Positions 33,443-45,146 of a stretch of DNA of 64,000 nucleotides are shown here, piece by piece. Each line of letters begins with the position of its first letter. Within the stretch, counting starts at the first letter, position 1. This stretch comes from Alligator mississippiensis (lineage: Eukaryota; Chordata; Crocodylia; Alligatoridae), in assembly GCF_030867095.1 (NCBI RefSeq), contig NC_081824.1, positions 85,208,382-85,272,381 on the forward strand, written 5' to 3'. The translations under genes and the position numbers were made by a program. The notes below the pieces were generated by a model, which was not told the origin of the DNA, did not search any database, and saw only the letters and a program-made list of their open reading frames with translations.

Positions 33443-34590
33443 TGCACTGGTGCTAACCCCCTGGCTTCCAGAGCTACACCAATGCAGCAGCTCTAGTAGC
33501 CACAGGAGTTAATGCTGTTCCCTCTGCTCACAGGTTGTCTGGTAAGAAACCCCATGGTCCAGATTCACCCTGTTGGGCCAAATGAGTTTGACATCCCTGC
33601 TCTAAGAGGGATCACTGTGGCATTCATTACAAATTTGGGGGCCCGGATGCTTGAAAGAAATCCAGTTTATTCAGTGACCAGTTCCGACCACCTCTGCCTA
33701 ACAGAACACTGGCTTCTGCAGTCCCTCCTTAGATATCCTGTCTCCAAAGCAAAACTGCTTACAAGGGCTGCTCCCAATACCTCATCTCCTAGCCAAAATT
33801 TAATAACACTCAATAACAAAGTTGACATAAAACAGTGCTAGATATTTTAATACATATTCTAACTATTGATTTCCCTCAGAAAAGAACACAGCCTCTTGTT
33901 CATAAAGTAGGGCAGTCCCAGGTCCCCGAATCATACTGCTTTATTTTGTTCATACCTTTCTGTCTCTTCATACTTACGCAGTGCCTGAGATCTCAGATTC
34001 TGTTATCACAAACCTCCTACTTCTCAGTGTGCTGGAACAAGACCAACAACAAAAGATACCTGCAGGTAGCAAAAAAGTATTACATCTGTGATGTCCTGTA
34101 ATTTAAGGATGCTAAGTACAGATCAGAGTCTGCAAGAACCTTTTCAATAGCTGTACATTATTTTAATGCCATTTTCTACCAACCTATTGGATTGAAAATA
34201 ATCTACAGAACAGTGGCGCTTAACCTATCTGACCCCACAGGTTAGATGAGTGGCATATGGTCAATCCATAGGTGAAATCCTGAGTGTGAGGTCAGTCCAC
34301 AGATATGATTCAGCATGCTGTCCCAGCCCTGTGCACCAGATCCAGCTATGGAGCCACCCTGCTTTGACATTTCTTCGGCATGTACAAGAAGAACTGATTC
34401 CTCAGTTTCAGGGTTTATTTGAGGCCAGTATAAAATGTCTTCAGCTTTACTCTTAGATTTTTTAATGTCTAAGGGGCATTTATTTATCCTTTTAAACATA
34501 CTTCCTGTAACACCTTAGGCAGAAAGGCATAAATTAATTAGTTAGTCTCTAAGGTGCCACTCTGCCCTGCCTTCTTCCTGTTTTGATGTT
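33443..34590. other. Intergenic, no gene; fragment of a hAT end
   Basis: Near 33565-33602 the minus strand reads CAGGGATGTCAAACTCATTT, a typical hAT terminus, but no partner end is identified. A short GTCTCTAAGGTGCCACT segment near 34545 is a common sauropsid repeat tail. No gene features. Confidence 0.45.
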
Positions 34591-34598
34591 AAAATGGC

Positions 34599-35090
34599 CA
34601 TGAGCAGATCTAGAATTTTGAAAGGAGGGGGTGCAGATGGTGAGGTGCATTATCACATATAAAACAACACATTTTTCTCCAGTTAAAAATAAACTAGAAG
34701 CTTTACTAGCATGCCAAGAGCTTGAGGTGTACTGAAGCAAAACCAAATATAACTTATTTGGAATAAGGTAAAAACAACCTGCAGGGCTGTGAAATAGGAG
34801 CTTCATTACCAGGAGCAGCTAACAGACAGCAGAATTACAGAAGAAAGGATAGCTTGATTGGTGGAACATCCAGCCCATTAAAAGGAAGAGAAGATTGTTA
34901 ATACCTGTGGGATGCAAAGTTTAGACAGATCAGGTAGATTTTTATGAGCCATTAAGTCAATTGACTCCCTCAGCACTGCCTGACCAGAAGTACTACTTCT
35001 ACCACTGGGCAGTTGGTTTTAAACTTTGGGTGGACCAGGAATCAAAGGAGGGTGCAAGTGCACCAGTGCATCCCTCTGGATCCACTCCTG
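34599..35090. mobile_element. hAT-like element, uninterrupted copy (492 bp)
   Basis: Termini CATGAGCAGATCTAG and (minus strand) CAGGAGTGGATCCAG are imperfect inverted repeats; flanks AAAATGGC (34591-34598) and AACATGAC (35091-35098) agree at 6 of 8. It is the reference copy that proves the split element at 25611-29743. It encodes nothing. Confidence 0.75.
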
Positions 35091-35098
35091 AACATGAC

Positions 35099-35850
35099 TA
35101 ACTACCCCTCTGTAACACCTTAGTCATTCTTGCACCTTTAAACTAAATCCAGTCTATAACTGAAAACCATTCTGCTGCTACTTTTATGGCAGAGGTTGTG
35201 AACATGCAATCCTGGCTGCCCAGTTATAATAGTTTTCATCATAAATATTTTCTGCAGATTCTTATCCTGAGCTGTTACTCTACCAAAGACAATCTATATT
35301 TCATCTGAGATCAGACAGAATTTCTTTTATCAAACTGTTCCACTGTACTTTTGCCAAATATCATAGAAGGTATGTCTACAACAACCAAATCCCTCTCAGT
35401 TTTGTATTTACAGAAAAATCTCTGTATTCTCTGTATTCTCAGGAGTGTTTACCAAGATAGTTTTGGCAATTGCGAAACAGTAGGTGGTTTATAGCCAATT
35501 TCAGTTGACACTTGCTTCCTATAAAGACAAAAAACTTCTACACCTATGGACTACAGCCCAAGCTGTCTCCTCTACTTGGGGCTATTAACATTCAGTTTAT
35601 CTTGGTACCCAGGACACATAAAATATGATATCTAGTTTTGATCATAGTTATAAAAAAACAATACCAAAATCCTCTTGTGTTGGTGGAAACTTCAGTTTTT
35701 GCTCACCATTACAGGACATCAGAATTAGGGTCTCTATCATTAACTCCTTCAGTTTTTCAGGTTCTTTCTCATGATTTGTACCCTGTGCACACTAGGCATC
35801 ATTGCACATTACTACTCTTGGGCTGCTGGTTCATACAGGCAGATGGGTTA
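35099..35850. other. Intergenic, no gene seen
   Basis: Unique-looking DNA without a recognisable feature. Confidence 0.45.
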
Positions 35851-36930
35851 CTGTAACAGGGAGCCAGGAGCTTCTGTCACTTGAAGAGAAGGCAGTGGGC
35901 TGAGCCAATTGTGTGTGCTGCAGCAGCAGGACTTTAGATTGACTCCTAATTAAGAGGGTAAAACCCCTGTGTGTGGCTGGGGGAAGCAACATGACATAAA
36001 GGGGTGGTGCTTTGAGACATATAAGCCCAGGGCCTGAGCCAGAGCAGGCAGTCAAACCCTGCAGGCTGCAGAGAGAGGAGGAAGTGACTGCAGAAAGCAC
36101 TACCCAGGGATACCCAAGCTACACAAGGATGAGAGGGAGCCGATCACTGGGAACTATAGCTTGTAGTAGGGTGTTGACTGACAGCAGGGAAATACTTTGA
36201 GGAAGCAGTTTGCTTGTATTTCAGTTGTTCTGGTGTTTATGTTTGTTGAGAACTGAAAGAGGAGGTGTGACTGATAGAGGTGGATAGGCAACCATAGGCA
36301 TGCTTCAGAGGTACCCAGCAAAGAGCCTTTCCAGGGTCTGGGACTTGGTGGACTGCATAGGGCAGAAACCCAAATGCTTAGAAGGAGGCTGAACTGAGAG
36401 CAGCCTCGCCCTGGGTCAAAAATGGCAGGGGGGCTGGGACAAGGTTCAAGACAGGGCCAAGGGGCCTGGAGATTGGAGAGACAGAGGTCTGAGGCCAAAA
36501 GAGCTGGGTCTGAACCAGTGGGCTAGGGCTTGAACCCTGAAGCCAAAGTAAAGGGGGGCTAAAGCCAAGAGGGCTGAGGTCTCTACAAGAGGACTAAACT
36601 GTAAACAGAGCAACATCTGTAGGCATAGGTGTGGCTGTAAGGATGGAAGGAGGTGAAAAATCTAGCTCATAAGGAAATTTGGGCCAGCAGAGTTGGAAGC
36701 CCCAGGGCCAAGAGACCGTGGGCCAAAGGAGGAAAGTCAGAACCCAAAATTTAGATGGGCCAAGGCTGGCCCAGAAGGAAGACCAAATACAGAGAGAAAA
36801 AGCACCCTGGGCTCACCAGCTGCTGCAGGCAGCCTCCTTTCATTACCTTTTAACACCAAGGCATGGTAGACAAGGGACCAGGCTGAGACCCTGAGAAGCT
36901 AGAGCAGGATCTGGGCAGGATCATGGCAGC
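35851..36930 (+). repeat. Purine-rich unclassified repeat block
   Basis: G/A-rich plus strand with recurring GGGCTGAG/GGCCAAGAG-like phrases (GGGGGGCTAAAGCCAAGAGG near 36552; GGCCAAGAGACC near 36709). It may be a degraded retroelement leader; I could not place it in a family, and no protein motif is present. Confidence 0.3.
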
Positions 36931-38747
36931 CCTTGGGAGCCATCCTGTTCAAGTTATGCCCAGATTCCCTTAGTTTATCATTCCAAGAAATTTTGGTACC
37001 TGTTTCTCACCTGTTGAGGTAGCCATATTGGTGATGCCTCTACCTTATTTTGATCTGCTCCAGGTATGGTATTTTTGTTACAAGGAGTTCATATTTTTGT
37101 CTGCTTTGCTTTAGCCCAGAAATTCTTGTTTTTCCTAGTTGTGCCCAAAACTTTGGTCACTTTTCTGCCATTGTTGTACTGTCAATACAATCAAAAATGT
37201 TTTTTCCCCCCTAAAAAATACCTTAGCTGGAAGGAGAGGGAGGAGAGAGGGAAGGTTATTTTTTTTACAAGCTTGAGGGACTTAAAAAAGTTCCCCACTG
37301 ATGCTCCTGTGGCACAGTGTCTGTCCTGGTGTATGCATGGAGGGTGGGACTGGGAGATGATATAGCCACCCCTGCAGCACAGGTCACTGCTCCCACACTC
37401 CCCTTCATTAAGTCCTGGATCCACCCAAGGTCAACCTCATCAAAAAATCAACAAAATTACCCCTCCACCTTCAGTCATCCACAGTTCCACTTATTTTTGT
37501 ACTCCAAAGCTTAAAACAGATCCCCATTTTGTTCCATTTCTACATGGAGTGCATTACTCCTGAAAGTTTACCTATGTAATTTTACACCTACCCTCCCTTG
37601 CCTCAGTTAGCTGAAAACTGTTAAACAACCAAGTTCACTTGAACCTGCTATTGTCAGAAATAAGGCTACCTACCTTCTGATCATCTTTCTTTTCACTGGT
37701 ACCAACTGCCTGCAGATATAGAATGATGCACTCTTTGAATCCTGCACTCATCTTCCATATTTTCCCGAGCTGAAGCTCTGATAATGCTGTTAGCTACTCC
37801 ACTCCCCCACTTAAGCTCTTTTCCTTAATTTCTATTTACTGCTAGTACCATGTGGTAGCCAGCAGTGATTCTGAACCCAAGCTGCTTGAAAGGGATCCTT
37901 TTTCTTATACAGCCAATTCCAAATGCCTCTGCACCACAGAACCCAGGTTTCTGAAATTGATCCCCAGACTTTTGGTCTTGGAAGCAAAACTACTTAAATG
38001 TACAGTTCTTAAGCCCACAGTTGTATCTCTCTCTGAACCATACTGCCACAGATACGATCAGTAGAGGCATCAAAGCTAGATCTCTCCTCTCATGTGAGGG
38101 AAGGGCATTCTCTTGAACTTGCTGATTTAGTGTATTAGCCCTAATTTAGTGATCATTTGTCTCTAGAAGATACCATAGGGCTTGTGCCTTTGATAGGGCT
38201 TGTGCCAAGGCCTGAGGACATGAGAAGGTGGACAAGACATTTTCTAAACATGTTGGGCTTCTGGATTTCCTTTTGTAGACATGCTCTTAATGCTGCCAGG
38301 GTTTGTTTCCTTGTAATCTACATAGTGTCAGGAGGTATAGAGCTGTATGTAGGCACCTTTTTGTTTTTCAAATAAAAATAAATGACAGTAAACAGCAAAA
38401 AGATAGTTCCTGTGTGATGAGTATATATCTCAGAATCCTCAAGTTCTGTCATCTTATCATATGATCATTCAGCACTTAGCTATAATTACTGTGCTATACC
38501 ATGTTATAAGCAGTATAATGATACAAGTAAAGGGTTGACTTTGAGGGTTCCAAGGTGACAACATTATCCCTTTCTTTGTGTTTAGAAACGTTCCATGCCA
38601 GTATCATTGCTCTTATTATTTTCCATTTCTGCAAATCTCAAGAGTCCAATAGCAACAGTAAAAGTATCCCTACACCATGTCACCAGAGCTCCTGGGGAAG
38701 GCTGCTCTCAAACATGCCCCACCCATCCTCTCCTGATCACATTCCCC
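36931..38747. other. Intergenic, no gene seen
   Basis: Mixed-composition DNA. Open frames near 37066-37365 and 38157-38375 have no family features. Confidence 0.45.
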
Positions 38748-39357
38748 ACTTGGGCAGGAAAGACTGCTGGGGTCAGATGACCCCACCAAGATGGACGTCA
38801 AGACATTTTTTGAAGATCGCCATGCTGGATGACTGTACCACCTTTCGAGGCAGCCTGCTCCAAACCCTCTGCACTCAACTTGTAAAGAAGTTTTTCCTTA
38901 TGTCTAGCCTGAAGCAATCTTCAATCAGTTTGTGCCCATTATTTTTTGTCCTCCCCTGGGGGGCCTTGGTGAATAGATGTTCCCCAAGCCCTGATGTACA
39001 CCCCTGATATACTTGGTGGCAGCCTATAAGTATATTGGGAGCATACATCAGGGCTTGGGGAAGGGTCTGTTCACCAAGGCCCCCCAGGGGAGGACAAGAA
39101 ACAATGGGCACAAAGTAATTGAAGATAGCTTTAGGCTAGACATAAGAAAAACTTCTTTACAAATCAAGTGCCTAGGGCTTGAAACAAGCTACCCCCAGAG
39201 GTGGTACAGTCATCCACTCTGGTTATCTTCAAAAAACATCTTGATGCCCATCTTGCTGGGGTCATCTGATCCCAGCAGTCTTTCTTGCCCAAGTGCAGGG
39301 GGGCTGGACCCAATGATCTGTAAGGTCCCTTCCAGCTCTAACAACTATGAAACTATG
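38748..39357. mobile_element. Two CR1 3' tails forming a large inverted repeat
   Basis: The arm 38748-39014 is an imperfect reverse complement of 39028-39297, separated by a 13-base spacer (39015-39027). Both are CR1 3' ends: the right arm reads plus-strand GGTCCCTTCCAGCTCTAACA near 39328, and translates to an RLDIRK-type connection piece; the left arm is the same on the minus strand (CAAGCCCTGATGTA / TACATCAGGGCTTG). Confidence 0.85.
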
Positions 39358-39951
39358 CACCAAACCGGGAAACAAGACACTGAAGCTACTCTGGATGTGC
39401 CCACTTCAGCTCTTAAGTATGCCAGACTCCCTAAGCTCTATGTATATACCAAATACCTGAATTTCTTTCAGTCATAACTAAATGCAGGTGTCTTATGTCT
39501 TCTGTTTATTTAGAGTCAAATAAGAAAGAAAATGACACTTTCAGTCGATTCACTCAGACTACAATTACTCCATCCTCTTTCGTGACCTTGAATGTTATTA
39601 GTGCCTTATGGATCAGAAGTCACATTCCTAAATCCAAGACAAAGTCCCCATAGGCTTTCCAAGCATTACAACACATCCAGCAAAGTATTGCTCCTGCTAC
39701 ATCTTTACATAGAATACATGGGTTGCTCTTAGTTGACACCGGAAAGTTTTGGGTACCACTGTGGATCTTTTAATGAATCCACAGCAGATAGCTTACATAA
39801 AATATTGGGTCTGCCTGATATCCCAAACACACATCTTAGTTACAGATGGAGATCTTTGTCAACTATTCTGATAATTCACCACCTCATTTCTGCTTTGTCC
39901 TTTGCTTGGGGTATAATGGTCTGGCAGGGTGCATATGTTACTGCTAGTATG
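39358..39951. other. Intergenic, no gene seen
   Basis: No recognisable feature. Confidence 0.45.
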
Positions 39952-39959
39952 CTGTAGAG

Positions 39960-40375
39960 CAGGGGTGATCAATCCTTGAATGGTGAACAAGTGAACCCTT
40001 GAATGGTGAACAAGATCTGGTCTGTGGAGCCATATAATTTGGCCCGCAAGGCTCCCCACAGGTTCAAAAATGTGGTGGTGGGCAAGCAGGGGCCACTCCC
40101 CTGGACTCATGGGAAGCTTTGCAGATAGCATGGCCCCACACACTAGATCCAGCATGTGGGGCCCAATAAGAGTGCGTGGGTCTGGGCACAGCTGGAACAG
40201 GGCTGATTCAGGAGCTCACAGGCGGAACAGAAGTGTTGTGGGGCCTGTTATGGCCACACAGGGCCCAGGGGAGGCAGCATAGGGACCGATCCTTTCACAC
40301 AGGGCTCAATCTGGCCCATAGACTGGCCCCTCCCCACTCATCCAGCACACAGGGCCCAAAGGTTGAGCAGCACTG
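39960..40375. mobile_element. hAT MITE (416 bp)
   Basis: Termini CAGGGGTGATCAATC and GGTTGAGCAGCACTG are inverted with gaps; flanks CTGTAGAG (39952-39959) and CTGGAGCG (40376-40383) agree at 6 of 8. The interior contains TTTGGCCCGCAAGGCTCC and CTGGCCCATAGACTGGCCCC, typical of vertebrate hAT MITEs. Confidence 0.7.
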
Positions 40376-40383
40376 CTGGAGCG

Positions 40384-41620
40384 TATTGTGTGCAATTCAT
40401 GCTGCATCACAGCAAATACTACATACAGTGAGGTAAGGAGTAGAAGTAGCTATATAGAATAGCTATAACAGTACTGCCAGGAATCAGTGCTTAGCAAATG
40501 GATTTTGTGCACATAATTTCAGCATTAGAAGATATACTTTACAACCTGTTAGCCTCCAAACAAAACTGGACTAATAGCAATTAATAAATAATCCTTTGTC
40601 TTAAAATGCAATCTTGCCTTTCCCTGTGTATGCATAGATGCTGTTCTTTACTGTTCTGGTTTCCTTTGGTTTTATGCTGTGGTATTTAAAGAACATCTTG
40701 CAATCTCCTAACACCTGCCCAATGGTTTTACTCAAACTTGATTAGTAATTAAGAGAAATGAGTCATTCTGGGGTTTCCTTTTGCATGCTTTATTTACCAT
40801 TTAAAAATATGCACACAGAGTTCAGATGTAATCACATTGCCTGGGAAATCTGAACTAATTTCCTGGGAATGGGTTACTAATATTATGTGCATCTGTCTTG
40901 GATTAGTAAAAAAACAGCCTGAAGTTGTGATAATACAGGTAAAATGCTAGCTACTACACACTGTGGAGAATAAAATAATTTGGCATCATCTGAAACAAAG
41001 CTTATCAGTACAGTGTAACAAAATAAAACAGTGAGCGGTGACAAATGTTAATAATTTTGATGCAACATTTTTTTTGGTCTACAAATCAAGGTCACATTAA
41101 CAGAAAAATAAGATTGAAGGGATGGAAATAGAGGAAAAGGCCCATAAGGTGGGGATGTGAAACGTGTGAAACTCCATGCACTATTCTTTCAGATTCAGAG
41201 AATTTCCAGTAATAAAGACAGATGAGGTGATTCTGGTGCAGCAACTTTCCCATGGTCTGGATTCTCTAGGAAATGAACAAATAAGCACAGCAACAGAAAG
41301 GTGAGTGATTCTGCTTATTTGCAAATCTGGTGCTGGTGGATGGCCTGAAAGAGTGAGACCTTTTCCTTATCTACAGAGGAGGTGAGGCACAGACAGTGTT
41401 ACCCATGTAACACCCTTCAGCCCTGACCAAGGAGACCTGCCCCAAGTCTCAGCGTGCAGTCACTACTTCAGTTTTCAGTACATACTGCTTTCCTTGGTAG
41501 TAGCTGCAAGATGGCAGTACCCTATCTCCTTAGCTAACCTTTCCTGGTAATCAGATCATTTTCTCAGTGTGGTGCCACTGGGGGGGAAATGGTATTACTT
41601 GAAATGTTCCTCCTCAGTCT
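40384..41620. other. Intergenic, no gene seen
   Basis: AT-rich DNA with no recognisable gene or transposon end. Confidence 0.5.
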
Positions 41621-41624
41621 AGGG

Positions 41625-42246
41625 CAGTGATTCTCAATCAGGGTGCCATGGCACCCTGGGGTGCCTTGATAGGCATTCAAGAGTGTGCCACCAGGGTGCC
41701 ACACAATAATATTATTAGGTATCAAAGTATGATTCACAAAATAACCCAGAGATTTCAAATAGGAATCTATGGAGTTAAAAACATTCCAGTCTTTCTGATT
41801 CTTTGCAACAGAAAAAGTTCTCTATTATTTTTCTGTAGTCAAAACAAAAAAAAAAAAGTGAAAACTAAGAGCAGTGAATAAACTGGTCCAACTTTTATCT
41901 GAGCCTAATTTGCACAAAATGAACTATTCCAACCAGGAGATCTTCAGCTCTCCTGTGAAAAATGACAACACCTTCAGCTCTCCTGTGAAAAATGAGTTTT
42001 CATTTCCACCTAGGAGAAATTTTACAATCTTCGCATTCTCCTATGCCTGAAGAACAGTGAGTGTGCTCGAAAGCTTGCAAATCAAGACTTTTTTTTTGCA
42101 AATATCTAGTTGGTCTAATAAAAGATATCACCTCTGCCATGAGTTCCAAAAACTAAGCATTTTCTCAAAGGCTGCTCTGAGTCTATCCAGGGGTGCCTCG
42201 AGTCTAACAAAGGGTGCTTTGAGTCTAAAAAGGTTGAGAACTGCCG
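41625..42246. mobile_element. hAT element related to 61356-61673, with an internal repeat tail
   Basis: The left end CAGTGATTCTCAATC and right end GGTTGAGAACTG are inverted. The internal GGGTGCCATGGCACCCTGGG and TTTCTGATTCTTTGCAACAG correspond on the opposite strand to the copy in the COQ3 intron. A dispersed tail (AGCTTGCAAATC... TTGGTCTAATAAAAGATATC, about 42065-42135) seems inserted within it. The target duplication is not recognisable. Confidence 0.6.
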
Positions 42247-42249
42247 GGT

Positions 42250-44049
42250 AGATGCTTCAGGGAAGCATGTAACTAGGCCCTTGTTCTGGGGTTCAGTTAG
42301 AATTTAGATGTTTTGCAAGAAAATGAGATAAGTAGTCTCTGCTAGTGGATTTTGGATGATTGCTCCTGGTTCTGGGTGATTACAAACTAAGAAATAAGGT
42401 CCTAATTTATCCATGCAAAGCAAAAACAGAACCAAAACCTAGTGAAAAAGATGACATTTTAAAAGAAAAGAAAGTGAGCAAAGATAAAATGGTTACACAT
42501 GACAATAAAAACAGTCAGTGAAAAAGATTTTTGTCATACATTCCTGAAGTTTAAATCAATATCTTACACAGATACTAAAGGAGATACAGTTAAGCAAAGG
42601 GTTATTTTCCTACTGTTGGTTGGGAACACACAAATTCAGCAATTAAAGTCATATTTTTGCACAAGAACCCAGCAAAGTGATGTATAAAGACATAATAAAG
42701 CTTCTAAAATATATCAGAGGTCTACCACACTTTTAAGAGAATGATGTACATTTTATCTCAGAAATCTGCTTGAAGAACAAAGTACTGTATATCTTAATTT
42801 TTGGCAAGCTTCATATATGTCTGCTACTTGTTTTGGTAATTTTTTGAAAGAGGATCTCAGCTCAGTTCGGATTTTTGGAATAAAAGCTCAGAATTGAGAA
42901 GCTGTGGTCTGTTGTAAGATGGGACTATCACTAGAGGGAGCTAGAGAAACAGCGTTATCATTTGAATTCACAAACAAAAAAACTCACAAACTCAGCAGAG
43001 TTTTTATTTTGTGAGCTTTGGAAATCATTTTTCTAGGATCTAAATAAATAAAGTACTGCATGTTGCAAAAACATAACATGCAGAGAATTTTTTTCTCTCC
43101 CTGAATACAGTGATGGTACTGTAACAAGCAGTAACATACACAAGAAACGAAGCACCTCCTCTCACTGTTGCTCATTTCATGTGATGGAAACTAATATGTT
43201 GCATTTCCACAGAAATTAACCTTGGCTATTCTATAGCTAAAAGACCTCTGGCCAGTTGTGTTGAACCAGTACTGTGGGGATGGGCAGGCAATCTAGTGCT
43301 TCTGAAAGGGGCTGACTGACAAAGTCTTCCAGCCATGCAACAAGCTGATGCAACACACACAATAGCATTTTTTTCTGCTTATTACAGGGCATGACTATAG
43401 GATACATTTCCCTATTTCTAGGATGCTGATGTAACACCAAGTGGTGTTCTTATACGACTATGAACACACCCACTTCTGGTTCTGCCCATACCAGGAAGCA
43501 TAAGACCAGGAAATAAGAGGAGGTTAGAGGTGAGCCCTGAGAAAGTTAGAGCTTTTGGTCACACAATACTTTGGCCAGCTCTTGACAGTGAGCCAGAGAG
43601 CAGGGCTGTAGAAGGCCAAAAAACTGCAGAATGCTCTAGAACAGAGGGGCAGTGATTAAGTATTTAAAGGACAACATAAAGAACATTTTAGGTGCTATGT
43701 GCAGTGTACGGACTGTTGTGGGGCTATGGATATGGCAAAACGGAGCCATGTGTTGTTTTCTGGATTAGAGAACTAATGCACCAAATGACAGCCTCAAAAC
43801 CTAGGCACTAGTTTGTAGTTACCAAACATGGTAAGGTGTGAGCTACTCACACCTACTGGCAAGATGGCAGTCAATTTTGGGCATCTATGGTAGCAGCCCT
43901 CTAAGTGCCTTGGGGACTCTACTGTCAAGCCTAGGTGGCCATGGTCTCTCAGACACTCAAGAAGGTAGGTGAGGAAGAGGTAGATTACCTGCTTAGACTT
44001 CAGATGAGTCAGTTAAGGACCTGCTTTTGTCTGTTGAGGGGAGCAATGA
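42250..44049. other. Intergenic, no gene seen
   Basis: AT-rich up to about 43400, then more balanced sequence that may belong to the leader of the following CR1. No gene features. Confidence 0.45.
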
Positions 44050-44701
44050 ACAGGGAGAAGCAAAAAGGACAGTTTGCTAGCAGTTCACTGGGAGCAAGAG
44101 GAGGAGGGGGAAGAGGCACCAAGCACCAGATCCTGCTCTGGGAACATAAGTGAGCCACAGTTGCCTGTGCGTTTAACTTGCTAAGGGCTGTTTGGTGGGT
44201 TTAGTGCGTAGGTGTGTGCTCTGAGCAGGTGAGTCGTCTGGTTGCTGATTGATTGCTGCCTGAGTGTGAAAAAGGGCCTTAACAAAGAAGCCTAGCCAGT
44301 CCAAGCCCAGAAGAAGTGTATGTAAGAAGACACTCCAAGCAACCAGGGGAGCAGCAAACAGGATAGTTTGCAAGCAATTTGCAAGTTGGTTTACTGCCTC
44401 CCTCTTCGAAGGGGAGTTTCTTTGAAAGAAAAGGTAAGATTCTTTTTTTAATATGTAATTAAGGTTGACTAACCTACTTTATTGTATTTTCAGCAGCTAA
44501 AACTCAGGAGCTAGACCAAAATGTAATCCCCTTGTTTAACTAGAATTCAGAGCTAAAGAGAGTTAATTAGGGAGTTGGCTTGGAAACTCTTGCATTCCTT
44601 CACTGTAGCCTGCTGAGAGAAAAGAGGCTTGCAGAGAAAAGGGACCCTTCAGCATCAAGGAATGGCTAACAGGCCAGGCAGCTACAAAGGAGTTTGCCAG
44701 G

Positions 44702-45146
44702 TAAGTATACTAGATAGTATACTGGGTAGTATACTTACCTGGCAGGGGACATACCGTGACCATTAAGGCCGTTTTCCTAGTCACTGGTTATAACCGCTTT
44801 TCTGGCATGGGGTAGTACCCGCGGAAGTAACGTATTCCAACTTTTACTTCCAGTGGGAAGATCTTGGCTTTACACCCGCTTTATGACTCTATGCCCACTC
44901 CCTAGCTTGCTCCTGCGGCCATACGCCTGAGGGCAAGTGAAACTTGGGGGCATTCAAACCCTAAGTCTCCGGGCGTGGGTCTGCACGTAGGATGCCGGCA
45001 AATGATTTGGAAACAGCTGAAGCCCCAGGTGGGGGTAGAGGATGTTTGCCGATAGTAGGGCCAGTTATGGTTCTTGAATGACTCATGGATTTGGAATTGA
45101 TTTGGCTTGGAACACGAAAAGTTTTCTATTTAAAAAAAAAAAAAAA
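44702..45146 (+). mobile_element. Retroposon with U1 snRNA-like head and poly(A) tail (SINEU-like)
   Basis: Bases 44731-44780 match the first 50 nt of U1 snRNA at roughly 84% (ATACTTACCTGGCAGGGGA, then ATACC, TGA, AAGG and GTTTTCC shared). About 350 bp of unrelated body follow, ending in 15 A at 45132-45146. Imperfect direct repeats of about 20 bp flank it: GCTACAAAGGAGTTTGCCAG (from 44681) and GCTAGAGAATTTTGCTAGG (45147-45165), directly after the poly(A), as in target-primed retrotransposition. SINEs with U1/U2 heads (SINEU) have been described from crocodilians; I recall this from memory and could not compare sequences. It could instead be a one-off chimeric U1 retropseudogene. It sits in the ORF1 region of the CR1. 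Confidence 0.7.
44731..44780 (+). ncRNA. U1 snRNA 5'-end-like segment (part of the retroposon)
   Basis: Includes the splice-site-pairing start ATACTTACCTG, identical to U1, and stem-loop I-like sequence with about eight substitutions in 50 positions. The Sm site and 3' stem-loops of U1 are not recognisable downstream, so it is not a functional U1 gene. Confidence 0.75.

Noticed and set aside
44731..44780. Functional U1 snRNA gene
   Set aside because: Only the 5' third resembles U1; the later stem-loops and Sm site are not recognisable, a poly(A) tail follows, and the whole lies inside a LINE.
44908..44937. 5S rRNA-like start (GCGGCCATACGCCTGA) within the retroposon body
   Set aside because: Only about nine contiguous bases (CGGCCATAC) match the 5S start and the internal promoter boxes are not evident, so the resemblance may be chance.
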